Below, in pieces: positions 33,606 through 41,953 of a stretch of 52,506 nucleotides of DNA. The notes under the pieces were generated by a model. It did no database searches, had not been told where the DNA came from, and was given only the letters and a program-made list of their open reading frames with translations. Every line of letters begins with the position of its first letter. Within the stretch, counting starts at the first letter, position 1. The stretch spans positions 1 through 52,506 of the forward strand of contig JAGZDD010000008.1 of NCBI GenBank assembly GCA_018369015.1, given 5' to 3'. Origin of the DNA: Clostridiales bacterium. GTDB taxonomy: Bacteria > Bacillota > Clostridia > Lachnospirales > Lachnospiraceae. The position numbers were made by a program, and so were the translations under genes.

Positions 33606-34928
33606 ATGAAAATGATTACAACAAATGCAAAACGCGGCCAGTATTGGGCCAAACAGGAAATTAAGAGCCAGGAGCTTTCATGTATGGAAGCTGTGAATGT
33701 TTACCCTGAAATTAAAAAGCAGGAGATCCACGGCTTTGGCGGCGCTTTCACTGAGAGCGCGGCTTATTGCTACAGCAAGCTGACTGGGGAGAAAAAGGCT
33801 GAATTTTTAAACGCTTATTTTACAGAAGAAGGTTTAAATTACAATCTGGGGAGAACGCATATAAACAGCTGTGATTTTTCCCTTGGAAATTATGCGGCGG
33901 ATGAGGATGAGAAAGACGAAAATTTTGAAAAGTTCTCCATGGAAAGAGAAGAAAAATATATTTTCCCTCTTATTAATGACGCCTGTAAAATCAAGGACGG
34001 AGGGCTTCGTTTCCTCCTTTCTCCCTGGAGCCCTCCAGCCTACATGAAAACCAACGGGCAGATGAACCACGGCGGGAAACTGAAGGTGGAATATTACGGG
34101 CGCTGGGCTAAATATATGGTCCGTTTCGTTAAAGAAATGAAGGCGCGCGGGTACAGGATTTCCTGGATCACTGTCCAAAATGAACCCGACGCCATCCAGA
34201 CATGGGATTCCTGTAAGTACAGCGCGGCCGAGGAAGGCATTTTTGCCGGACAATACCTTGGCCCTGCCCTTAAAGAAGCCGGATATGATGATGTTAAAAT
34301 TTTTGTGTGGGATCATAACAAGGAATGTGCCTATGACCGCGCCTGCGGATCCATGGCCGAGGAAGGTGCCAAAGATTATATTGCCGGGATAGGGATTCAC
34401 TGGTACACCGGCGATCATTTTGAAAACCTGACTATGATTCGAGAGCGCTTTCCTAAGCTTGAGATGTTTTTTACGGAGGGCTGCGTTGAATATAGCCGCT
34501 TTGACCGTTCCAATGAAGTTTATAAAGCGGAAATGTATGCCCATGATATGATCGGAAACTTTAAAAACGGCGTCAGCGCCTTTTTTGACTGGAATTTACT
34601 GTTAGACAGCAAGGGCGGACCGAACCATGTCGGGAATTTCTGCGATGCTCCGGTGATGTGCAGCGAGGATTTTTGCGATTTTGAACGCCATTTAAGCTAC
34701 TATTATATTGGCCATATGAGCCGGTATATAAAGGCCGGCGCTCATTTGGTTCCGGTTTCTTCATATAGCAGTGATATTGATTGTGCGGCATTTGTTAATC
34801 CTGACGGACAGAAGGTCCTTGTTATGCTAAACCGCAGTGAAAATATTGTGCATGTTAACGCCGGAGAACGGGGAAATGGTGCCGCTATTGATTTAGAACC
34901 CCATTCGATTGTGACACTGTGCTGGTAA
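33606..34928 (+). CDS. GH30-family beta-glucosidase / beta-1,6-glucanase-like
   Basis: A 440-aa GH30 enzyme: IHGFGGAFTESAAYC at the start, FLLSPWSPPAYMKTNG, the acid/base Glu in VQNEPD (~200) and the nucleophile Glu in FFTEGCVEY (~285), then a C-terminal beta domain ending HSIVTLCW. GH30 includes beta-1,6-glucanases and glucosylceramidases. It has no signal peptide, so it acts on imported oligosaccharides. ATG 33606 is five bases after AGGAAAG; the frame is open upstream but without a ribosome site. The neighbours suggest beta-1,6- and/or beta-1,3-glucan breakdown. Confidence 0.85.
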   Translation: MKMITTNAKRGQYWAKQEIKSQELSCMEAVNVYPEIKKQEIHGFGGAFTESAAYCYSKLTGEKKAEFLNAYFTEEGLNYNLGRTHINSCDFSLGNYAADEDEKDENFEKFSMEREEKYIFPLINDACKIKDGGLRFLLSPWSPPAYMKTNGQMNHGGKLKVEYYGRWAKYMVRFVKEMKARGYRISWITVQNEPDAIQTWDSCKYSAAEEGIFAGQYLGPALKEAGYDDVKIFVWDHNKECAYDRACGSMAEEGAKDYIAGIGIHWYTGDHFENLTMIRERFPKLEMFFTEGCVEYSRFDRSNEVYKAEMYAHDMIGNFKNGVSAFFDWNLLLDSKGGPNHVGNFCDAPVMCSEDFCDFERHLSYYYIGHMSRYIKAGAHLVPVSSYSSDIDCAAFVNPDGQKVLVMLNRSENIVHVNAGERGNGAAIDLEPHSIVTLCW

Positions 34929-35138
34929 AAACACTCTGTCCGGCATTTTTTGTATAAAATTTGCTAATAAAAGTGGTTTTACTAAAAAAATGACACCAAT
35001 AAAAAAATGGATCATTATAAAAAATGCATAAAAAAACTATAATCAAACCATGACATAAAGATAAACACAGACATGCATTGAAAAGCAGAAAATTTTGCTT
35101 TATGAAAATGAACATTAATGTAAGGAGGACATGAAATT
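34929..35138 (+). promoter_or_regulatory. Leader and probable promoter of the glucan ABC operon
   Basis: AT-rich. TATAAT at 35038-35043 lacks a good -35, and AAAGCAGAAAATTTTGCTTT (about 35082-35101) can fold. AGGAGG at 35123-35128 serves the ATG at 35139; the ATG at 35131 meets a stop after three codons. Confidence 0.45.
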
Positions 35139-36560
35139 ATGAAGGGAAAAAACACAATGCGTAAATTGCTTGCGGCTGTTTTAGCAGGAACAATGGTTTT
35201 CTCTATGGCAGCCTGCGGAAGCACAGGTGAGGGCGAAACAAGCGCCGCCGGCGGCGGAGATGATGCCGCAGCAGCAGAATCTTCCACAGAGGATGCGGCG
35301 GTTGCAGGTAATGCAGACGCTTCCAAGAAATTAGTTATTTGGACACTTGCAAAAGACTTACAGACATTTGCTGATTATTATTGCGAGAAAAATCCGGATG
35401 TTGCTATTGAAACTGTTGTTATCGCGCCGGCAGATTATCCGACAAAGGTTCAGACTGCATTAAAGGGCGGCGCTGAAGATCCGGATATTATCGTTGCAGA
35501 GCCTCAGATGCTTGAGACTTTTATGGATGCGGGATTTTTTGAAGACTTAAATCAGGAGCCTTACAATGCACAGCAGTATGCTGAAAACATGGTGCCATAT
35601 GTATGGGCAGCAGGACAGGACAAGGATGGTATCCAGAGAGCCATTTCCTATCAGATTACACCATCCGCTATTTTCTATCGCCGTGATATTGCGAAGGATG
35701 TTTACGGAACAGACGATCCGACCGAAATCGGAAAGAAATTTGCTGATTACCAGACGATTCTTCAGACTGGCCAGGAAATGAAAGATGCTGGCTACAGAAT
35801 TTTCGCATCCACTGGTGAACTTGGATATTTTGCTGGAAGCGAGCCATGGATTGTTGACGGCAAGCTGAATGTTTCCCAGGCACGTAAGGATTTCATGGAT
35901 GTTAATATTGAGCTTTATAATCAGGACCTTACCTGCTATGTTGATACATGGTCCACGACATGGTACCAGGCAATGAACGGCCCAATTCCTCTGGTAGATG
36001 ATTCTGTAGATATGTGGGATGATGATGCTGTGGCTGAGGCTGCTAAGGATGCTGATACAACAGAAGTATTTGCTTTCGGTCTTCCAAGCTGGGGCGTACT
36101 GACATTGCGTGACAACGCACCGGATACATCAGGAAAATGGGGCGTTTGCACAGGCCCGGCTTATACCTTCAGCGGCGGTACATTTATTGGTATCAATAGC
36201 AATTCTAAAGATAAAGAACTTGCATGGGATTTCATTACATTCTGTACAACAAATGAAGAAACACTTGACTGGTGGATTGACAAATCCGAAGGCGATATTG
36301 TTTCCTGGCTTCCATCAATTGAAAAACATAAAGATGACGAAAATGAATATTATGGCGGCCAGAAGCTTTATGAGCTGTTCTTAGGCCTTGCAGAGCATAT
36401 TGATTACTCCAGCATTACAAAATATGATACTCAGTGCAACGATGCATGGAATGCTGCCATTGGTTCCATCCAGAGAGGCGAAATGAGTAAAGAAGACGCA
36501 ATCAATAACTTCTATGACACAATCGAATCCACTTATCCGGAAATTACTGTTGAAAGATAA
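35139..36560 (+). CDS. ABC transporter sugar-binding lipoprotein
   Basis: A 473-aa extracytoplasmic solute-binding protein (family 1, MalE-like). It has a signal helix and lipobox MAAC (residues ~22-25), an Ala/Glu-rich linker, then KLVIWTLAKDLQTFADYYCEKNPD, DPDIIVAEPQML, and aromatic residues (GLPSWGVL, WGVCTGPAYTFSGGTFIGIN) that probably contact the sugar rings. Two permease genes follow, so this is the capture component of a CUT1 importer. Given the neighbouring phosphorylases and GH30, beta-gluco-oligosaccharides are the likely cargo. Confidence 0.9.
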   Translation: MKGKNTMRKLLAAVLAGTMVFSMAACGSTGEGETSAAGGGDDAAAAESSTEDAAVAGNADASKKLVIWTLAKDLQTFADYYCEKNPDVAIETVVIAPADYPTKVQTALKGGAEDPDIIVAEPQMLETFMDAGFFEDLNQEPYNAQQYAENMVPYVWAAGQDKDGIQRAISYQITPSAIFYRRDIAKDVYGTDDPTEIGKKFADYQTILQTGQEMKDAGYRIFASTGELGYFAGSEPWIVDGKLNVSQARKDFMDVNIELYNQDLTCYVDTWSTTWYQAMNGPIPLVDDSVDMWDDDAVAEAAKDADTTEVFAFGLPSWGVLTLRDNAPDTSGKWGVCTGPAYTFSGGTFIGINSNSKDKELAWDFITFCTTNEETLDWWIDKSEGDIVSWLPSIEKHKDDENEYYGGQKLYELFLGLAEHIDYSSITKYDTQCNDAWNAAIGSIQRGEMSKEDAINNFYDTIESTYPEITVER

Positions 36561-36592
36561 GAAGAATCGTAAGTGATTTGAGCTTTCAAAGG

Positions 36593-36618
36593 AGCTGCGG
36601 CACAAAAATGCCGCAGCT
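36593..36618 (+). promoter_or_regulatory. Hairpin between binding protein and permease genes
   Basis: AGCTGCGGCA pairs with TGCCGCAGCT around loop CAAAAA; no T-run. Such hairpins between a binding-protein gene and its permeases commonly keep the binding-protein mRNA more abundant. Confidence 0.65.
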
Positions 36619-36649
36619 TCAAAATTACAAACGGAAAGGAGATTGTGCC

Positions 36650-37582
36650 ATGGCATCTGAAAAAAATTCTGCGGCTGCAAAGCCAGCGAAAACTAAAAAG
36701 CGTGACATCAATAAAACAGGGTATTTATTCGTTGCTCCTTTTGTCATTGTCTTTGTTATTTTCTCGTTATATCCTGTTTTTCGTACACTTTTCTTAAGCT
36801 TCACAGATTATCCCGGATATGGCAAAGCTATTTTTAATGGAATTGATAATTATATCCGGGTATTTACAGACAAGTTTTTCTGGCGTGATTTGTGGAACAC
36901 TGTAAAAATCTGGGGCGTAAATATTATACTTCAGTTGGGGCTTGCATTTATCCTGACAATCGTATTTAGCGATATTAAATATAAGGTCCGGGGCTTAAGC
37001 ATATTCAGAGCGTTGTTCTATCTGCCGAACCTGATTGCAGCCACCTCGGTTGCATTCCTGTTTAAAACACTCCTGGACTGGAAATATGGTACTGTGAACC
37101 AGATTCTTGGAACAAGTATCAACTGGATGTCTGATACAGGAATTACACCTTATGTTATCTCTGTCATCGGCGCGTGGATGTGGTTCGGAAACTCCTTTAT
37201 CATGCTCATGGCCGGTGTACAGGGTATTTCCAAAGAATATTATGAGGCTGCGGCTATTGATGGAGCCGGGCGTTTTAAAGTATTTACGAAGATTACCCTG
37301 CCGCTGTTAAAGCCAATTATGCTTTATGTCGGAATCACTTCCCTGATCGGCGGTCTTCAGTTGTTCGACCTTCCGTTCTTAATGTGCGGCGGTACTATGG
37401 GAAATCCATCGGGGTCGACCCAGACGGTTGTTATGTATCTGTACAAGTTCGGTTTCCAGAACAACCAGGTAGGCTATGCATCTGCCATCGCTTATACATT
37501 GTTCGTCATCATCCTTATTGTATCTCTGATCCAGTTTAAGGTGATGTACTCCGAAAAAAAGAAAGGAGGTAAAAGAAGATAA
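36650..37582 (+). CDS. ABC sugar permease, MalF/UgpA type
   Basis: A 310-aa inner-membrane permease with six predicted helices (GYLFVAPFVIVFVIFSLYPVF first) and the cytoplasmic EAA loop EYYEAAAIDGAGRFKVFTKI that docks the ATPase. ATG 36650 follows AAGGAG at eight bases. Its stop overlaps the next start by one base. No ATPase gene is present; such importers usually share an MsmX-type ATPase encoded elsewhere. Confidence 0.93.
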   Translation: MASEKNSAAAKPAKTKKRDINKTGYLFVAPFVIVFVIFSLYPVFRTLFLSFTDYPGYGKAIFNGIDNYIRVFTDKFFWRDLWNTVKIWGVNIILQLGLAFILTIVFSDIKYKVRGLSIFRALFYLPNLIAATSVAFLFKTLLDWKYGTVNQILGTSINWMSDTGITPYVISVIGAWMWFGNSFIMLMAGVQGISKEYYEAAAIDGAGRFKVFTKITLPLLKPIMLYVGITSLIGGLQLFDLPFLMCGGTMGNPSGSTQTVVMYLYKFGFQNNQVGYASAIAYTLFVIILIVSLIQFKVMYSEKKKGGKRR

Positions 37583-38409
37583 TGGCATTTAAGATTAAAA
37601 AAGCAATTCTTTATATTGCATTGATTTTATTAGCTGCTCTTTGTCTGTTTCCTTTCTTATTGATGATTATTAACGCGACACGTACCGGAAGTGAGATTGT
37701 AAAATCGTTTACATTGATTCCGGGCCGGGCGCTGGCAAATAACTGGAAAATTGTTTCTGGCTATTTTAACCTGTTTAAAGGTATGTTAAACAGCGTTATC
37801 GTAGCGGTGCCGGCAACCCTGCTGACGGCTTACTTCTCATCATTAACGGCTTATGGCCTTGCAAAATACAATTTCCGGGGCAATAAGGTAATTACCGTTG
37901 GTATTATTATTTTTATGATGATCCCTGCCCAGTTAAGCCTCATCGGTTTTTATGACCTGATGACAATGCTGAAGCTGACAGACTCCTACCTGCCCTTGAT
38001 TATTCCGGCAATTGCTTCACCGGGTACAGTATTTTTCCTGCGGCAGTACTGCGATGTGTCCGTACATCCGGCCCTTGTGGAGGCCGCACGTATCGACGGC
38101 GCGGGAGAGCTTCATATTTTCCATAAGATTATTCTTCCGATTCTCTCCCCTGGTATTGCAACGATGTCCATCGGAGCTTTCATCGGAAGCTGGAACAACT
38201 ACCTGATGCCATTAGTATTATTAAATACGCCTGAGAAGTTTACGCTCCCTGTAATGATTGCTTCCCTGAACTCATCTCAGGATATTACGAGAAACCAGGG
38301 CGCCATTTATCTGGCTGTTGCGATCTCCGTTATTCCAATCCTTATCGTATTCGCGTTCTGCTCGAAGTACATTATCAGCAGTATTTCCGCCGGAGGCGTT
38401 AAGGAATAA
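37582..38409 (+). CDS. ABC sugar permease, MalG/UgpE type
   Basis: A 275-aa membrane permease, partner of the preceding one: helices at ILYIALILLAALCLFPFLLMI and following, EAA loop LVEAARIDGAGELHIFHKIILP, last helix near VAISVIPILIVFAF. It is translationally coupled to the upstream permease (ATG shares a base with its stop). End of the glucan-uptake operon; a long repeat follows. Confidence 0.93.
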   Translation: MAFKIKKAILYIALILLAALCLFPFLLMIINATRTGSEIVKSFTLIPGRALANNWKIVSGYFNLFKGMLNSVIVAVPATLLTAYFSSLTAYGLAKYNFRGNKVITVGIIIFMMIPAQLSLIGFYDLMTMLKLTDSYLPLIIPAIASPGTVFFLRQYCDVSVHPALVEAARIDGAGELHIFHKIILPILSPGIATMSIGAFIGSWNNYLMPLVLLNTPEKFTLPVMIASLNSSQDITRNQGAIYLAVAISVIPILIVFAFCSKYIISSISAGGVKE

Positions 38410-38417
38410 ATATAAGG

Positions 38418-38573
38418 GAATAGTTCAGCCAGCCGGGAATGATGGGTTAAAAATCGTGTTTACACGATTTTTAGCCTATTGCTCCCGGCTGAGGGAGCGC
38501 CAGGTTATGAGCAAAGGCAGCGGCGCAAAGCGCGTTAGCGCGGCTTTGCGAATGGCGCGGGCTGAACTGTTAC
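38418..38573. repeat. Dispersed intergenic palindromic repeat, 156-bp copy
   Basis: Left end GGAATAGTTCAGCC, right end GGGCTGAACTGTTAC. It holds inner hairpins, including AAAAATCGTG/CACGATTTTT and GCAAAGCGCGTTAGCGCGGCTTTGC. The right ~75 bases match 27484-27560 in inverse orientation. Confidence 0.85.
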
Positions 38574-39183
38574 TATAAGGGGTATTTTAGCAAATTTAAA
38601 GCTTGTTAAAATGTCGTTGAATTTTTAGGAGCTGTTTCTCCTTTTTCCGTCCGCGGATAGGGAGGGGTAGCTCCTATTTTTCTGCTGGCCGGAGGGCTTG
38701 GCACGCGAAAGCTTAGATAAAGCTTTTGGCTAAATGAATTGGCAGTTGTCAGAAAGGTATTTGGCATTTAATTTGATTTTTAGTAGAATACTTGCGGAAT
38801 ATGCATACACAGATTTGGTATATGTCTGGTAATAGTATACCTATGTATTTACATTTTAAACCTGATTTTTGTGATGAAAATTAAGTTAGTTATAAGCAAC
38901 GCCAAAACTATTAAAAAAGAAACTATATAGAAATTAAGTTTTCAGTTGACTACCTCCACCGATTTTGCTGTTTTGAATCATTATTCAAATAATATTTATA
39001 CATGAAATTGCCTGCCGTTTTTTGTTGCTTTTAAGACACAAAGGCGGTAACGGGCAGGAAAAGCAGAGGTCTTGCATACAAGGAATAATTACAGAAATTT
39101 TCAGAAGCAGCCTGACAGGAAATTAACTGTCAGGCTGCCTGACGTTGAGTGTGCCTGGCGGCGCACGTTTTTTGACATAGAAG
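38574..39183. other. 600-base gap with hairpins, no gene
   Basis: TAGGAGCT (38626-38633) pairs with AGCTCCTA (38669-38676) before a T-run, which may terminate the permease operon. GCAGCCTGACAG (39107-39118) pairs with CTGTCAGGCTGC (39127-39138), a hairpin just after the Rpn remnant on the minus strand. The middle is AT-rich with no ORF of interest. Confidence 0.5.
38990..39017. repeat. Half copy of the palindrome found at 40018-40067
   Basis: TAATATTTATACATGAAATT followed by GCCTGCCG equals the right arm at 40039-40066 apart from one base. The two copies lie 1,049 bp apart and flank the Rpn remnant. Confidence 0.75.
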
Positions 39184-39879
39184 TCAGACGTTATGAATTT
39201 CATTGTCTGAAGAAATAAAACTTTTAAGCTGTTCCTTCAATTTCTGGATTTCCATATCTTTTTGCTGATTTTGTTCCAAAACCTGCCTGTTTTTTTCCTG
39301 GAGTTGGTGATTTTCATCTAAAGCCTGGCGTTTTTCCTGTTCCAGTTTCGCCTGAACTTCTTTCATACGCTCGTGCTCTTGGCGCGTACCTTCTGCGATG
39401 CCTTCGTTAAAGGCATCCCGCACCTCGAGCTGATGCATTTTCCGGTCGTATTCCCGCATTTCACACTGTAGCTGCACCGCCCAATTATGTGATAAATCTT
39501 TCATAGTTTCTTCTGCTTCCTGAAGTATATCGTTATTTTTGGCGATGATTTTTAATTCCTCCCATGTCTTGGCAGCGAATAATTTCGCCCATTGATATAA
39601 GCCATTTTTGCGTTCGGACGCGGTAGCATTTTCTATATGCTTTAATGATAACACATTCAGGCATAAATTGTCACTGTAAATTCGGTGGGTATTTTTATCC
39701 ATGAGCAGATTCTGAGAGTAGAATACGGTTTCGTGCTCAAAAAGCTGAAAGTCAATAATGGCGAAATGGATACTTTTCAGCGCATGATCATAGTCCTCGC
39801 CCACATCCAAGTGATTATACAAACGGGATAAATAGATCAGTGACTGATTAATCCATGCTTTTTGTGATACGACCTGCAT
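39184..39879 (-). pseudogene. Rpn-family nuclease/transposase-like gene, N-terminally truncated
   Basis: A 231-aa reading frame matching the C-terminal two thirds of Rpn (PD-(D/E)XK nuclease family 'transposase') proteins: MQVVSQKAWINQSLIYLSRLY, LKSIHFAIIDFQLF, NGLYQWAKLFAAKTWEELK, then a long coiled coil (EHERMKEVQAKLEQEKR, LEQNQQKDMEIQKLKEQLK). The same frame continues upstream with NINCR-like NNNCRINIE before the ATG, typical of the region around the nuclease core, but stops in-frame soon after, so the N-terminal part is lost. No ribosome site precedes the ATG. Probably inactive. Confidence 0.7.
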
Positions 39880-40017
39880 CTCAATATTGATTCGGCAGTT
39901 GTTATTAAGTACAAGAAGCAGATCACATCGACAGATAACGACAAATAGTGACGAAGGAATCTACCGCGGAATTAAAAAAAACGGAAAAGAGTTATAAAAG
40001 TTTATAAAAAATAGTGG

Positions 40018-40067
40018 CCGGCAGGCAATTTTGATGTATAATATTTATACATGAAATTGACTGCCGG
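40018..40067. repeat. 50-base near-perfect palindrome
   Basis: The left arm starts CCGGCAGGCAATTTTGATG and the right arm ends ATGAAATTGACTGCCGG. They pair with one mismatch and one bulge around TATAA-TAT-TTATA. The right arm recurs at 38990-39017. This is the shape of a MITE or of paired transposon ends. Confidence 0.75.
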
Positions 40068-40340
40068 TTTTTGTGCGATACGCCGGTCAGGCGCCCGCCG
40101 TGCTTGCACGAGCGGCAGCTGACCGGCAACGGTCATCGAGCGGCAAAGCCGCAAGATGATCGGAGTATCGCAGCGGATAGGGGAAGAAACTCTTCCCATA
40201 TCCGATCGATACGCCCGGAATACAGCACTCTTTCCCGGGGAAATGGCAGCAAGCAGCAGGCAATACTGTGAGCTGGCTGCGGCATCGCGGCGGATCGGAA
40301 ACATTTTTCTTCCCCGAGCCGATGCAGTCTGGATATGCGG
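40068..40340. other. GC-rich array of strong hairpins upstream of the anchored binding protein
   Basis: GCCGGTCAG pairs with CTGACCGGC (about 40083-40128). GTATCGCAGCGGATAGGGGA at 40165 pairs with TCCCATATCCGATCGATAC ending at 40212. Further stems follow. GTGCGATA and GCTTGCACGAGC are shared with 16339-16380. No coding potential I trust. Confidence 0.5.
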
Positions 40341-40354
40341 AGGATAAAGCTTCT

Positions 40355-41953
40355 ATGAAATTTAAACTATTGCTGGCGACTCTTATTATTGCTGCTCTGG
40401 CCGGGATTGCGGCTGTGACAGTGATACGTTCTCAGGATAATATGGACGTATATTCGGTTTCAGAGGCGGAGGATGAGGAGATTACAACCCTGACCTGGTA
40501 TATTAACTATTCTTGGTTTGATTCGGAATGGGGAGAAAATATTGTCTCAAAAAAAATTACAGAAGCGACCGGGGTAAAAATTGAATTTATTGTGCCTAAG
40601 GGAACAGAGAGCGAGAAATTGGATTCTATGATTAATACAGATACACTGCCAGATCTTATAACTATCGGCTGGTGGGAAACGCAAAACCAGGATATGATTG
40701 AAAAGGATCTTGTTTATGCCCTTAACGACCTGGCTAAGCAATATGAGCCGGGCTTTTTTAATGTGGCGGATGAGAGCCGGATGCGGTGGTATACCCAGGA
40801 TGATGGAAATATTTACGGTTATCCGAATTATTCATTTACTTACGAAGATTTTCAGGAAAACAATATGACCTCTCATCAGAACTTTCTTGTGCGCAAAGAT
40901 ATTTATGAAGCTATTGGAAGCCCGGATATGACCACTCCAGAGGGCTTTTGTGCGGCAGTAAAAAAAGCGGCCGAAATGTTTCCTGAGGTCGACGGGGAAC
41001 CTCTGATTCCTATTGGCTCGGATTCTTTTACAACAAATGGCTGTACATCCTTTGATAGCTATTTGATGAATTTTCTGGCAGTTCCTTATGAAAAAGACGG
41101 GGAATATTATGACCGCTATACAGATCCGGAATATATCCGCTGGCTAAAGGTTTTTCGCAAGCTTGGGGAAGAAGGCTATCTTAAGGACGAGATTTTTATT
41201 GACCGGCGTTCTCAGCTTGAAGAAAAGCTGACAAAAGGAAGATACTTCTGTCTCATTTATCAGAGCAAGGATATTGAAGAGCCGCAGAAGCAGATTTATA
41301 ATGAAGCGCCGGAAAGAGTTTATATGGCAGTAGAAGGCCCAAGAAATTCCAAGGGCGATGATCCTGTGCTGCCTGTGCAGGGGATTAACGGCTGGACACA
41401 GACCTATGTATCTAAAAACTGTTCGGCGCCTTCTAAGGCTATAAAGCTGATAACCTTTCTGCTAAGCGAGGAAGGGCAAAAGCTGGCTTACCTTGGGGAG
41501 GAAGGTACGATGTACACAGTAAAGGACGGAACAACTGTGATTAATCCCGAGGTTTGGCAGCTTATGAATACAGACAGAAAGACATATGAAGACATTTACG
41601 GTGCGGATGATACGTATTGGATGCTGCAAAACGGTGTGAGCCAGTTGCAGTGGCCGGTACCAGCGCTGGCCTGCTTTGGTCAGCTTAGGGAATGGACAAA
41701 GCCCTATACCGCCTATACAGGACAATATGACTTAAGCTTTAAAGATTCAAAAAAGGCGGCTCTTTACGACCGGATGCAGTATCTTTGGGCAGAAACCCTG
41801 CCAAAACTGCTTTTATCTCAGAGTGAGGAAGAGTTTGACAAAATTATGGATGCTTATGTCCGGGAGAGAGAGGCCGAAGGCTATGAGGAATTTAAGGCGG
41901 CGGCTACCGAACAATTTAAAATGAACAAAGAGAAGCTGGGAATAGAGGAATGA
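40355..41953 (+). CDS. Solute-binding-like protein anchored by an N-terminal helix
   Basis: A 532-aa family 1 solute-binding fold: TLTWYINYSWFDSEWGENIVSKKITEATGVKIEFIVP, DTLPDLITIGWW, INGWTQTYVSKNC and SKAIKLITFLLSEEGQKL. Unlike the other binding proteins here it has no lipobox Cys; the hydrophobic stretch LLLATLIIAALAGIAAVTVI (~5-24) should hold it in the membrane. ATG 40355 lies 11 bases after CGGAGG. It overlaps the histidine kinase start by four bases and has no permease genes, so I infer it presents a ligand to the kinase rather than feeding a transporter. Confidence 0.82.
   Translation: MKFKLLLATLIIAALAGIAAVTVIRSQDNMDVYSVSEAEDEEITTLTWYINYSWFDSEWGENIVSKKITEATGVKIEFIVPKGTESEKLDSMINTDTLPDLITIGWWETQNQDMIEKDLVYALNDLAKQYEPGFFNVADESRMRWYTQDDGNIYGYPNYSFTYEDFQENNMTSHQNFLVRKDIYEAIGSPDMTTPEGFCAAVKKAAEMFPEVDGEPLIPIGSDSFTTNGCTSFDSYLMNFLAVPYEKDGEYYDRYTDPEYIRWLKVFRKLGEEGYLKDEIFIDRRSQLEEKLTKGRYFCLIYQSKDIEEPQKQIYNEAPERVYMAVEGPRNSKGDDPVLPVQGINGWTQTYVSKNCSAPSKAIKLITFLLSEEGQKLAYLGEEGTMYTVKDGTTVINPEVWQLMNTDRKTYEDIYGADDTYWMLQNGVSQLQWPVPALACFGQLREWTKPYTAYTGQYDLSFKDSKKAALYDRMQYLWAETLPKLLLSQSEEEFDKIMDAYVREREAEGYEEFKAAATEQFKMNKEKLGIEE

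Noticed and set aside
10630..38573. CRISPR array made of the recurring palindromes
   Set aside because: Copies are kilobases apart, vary in length and have no regular spacers; no cas genes are present.
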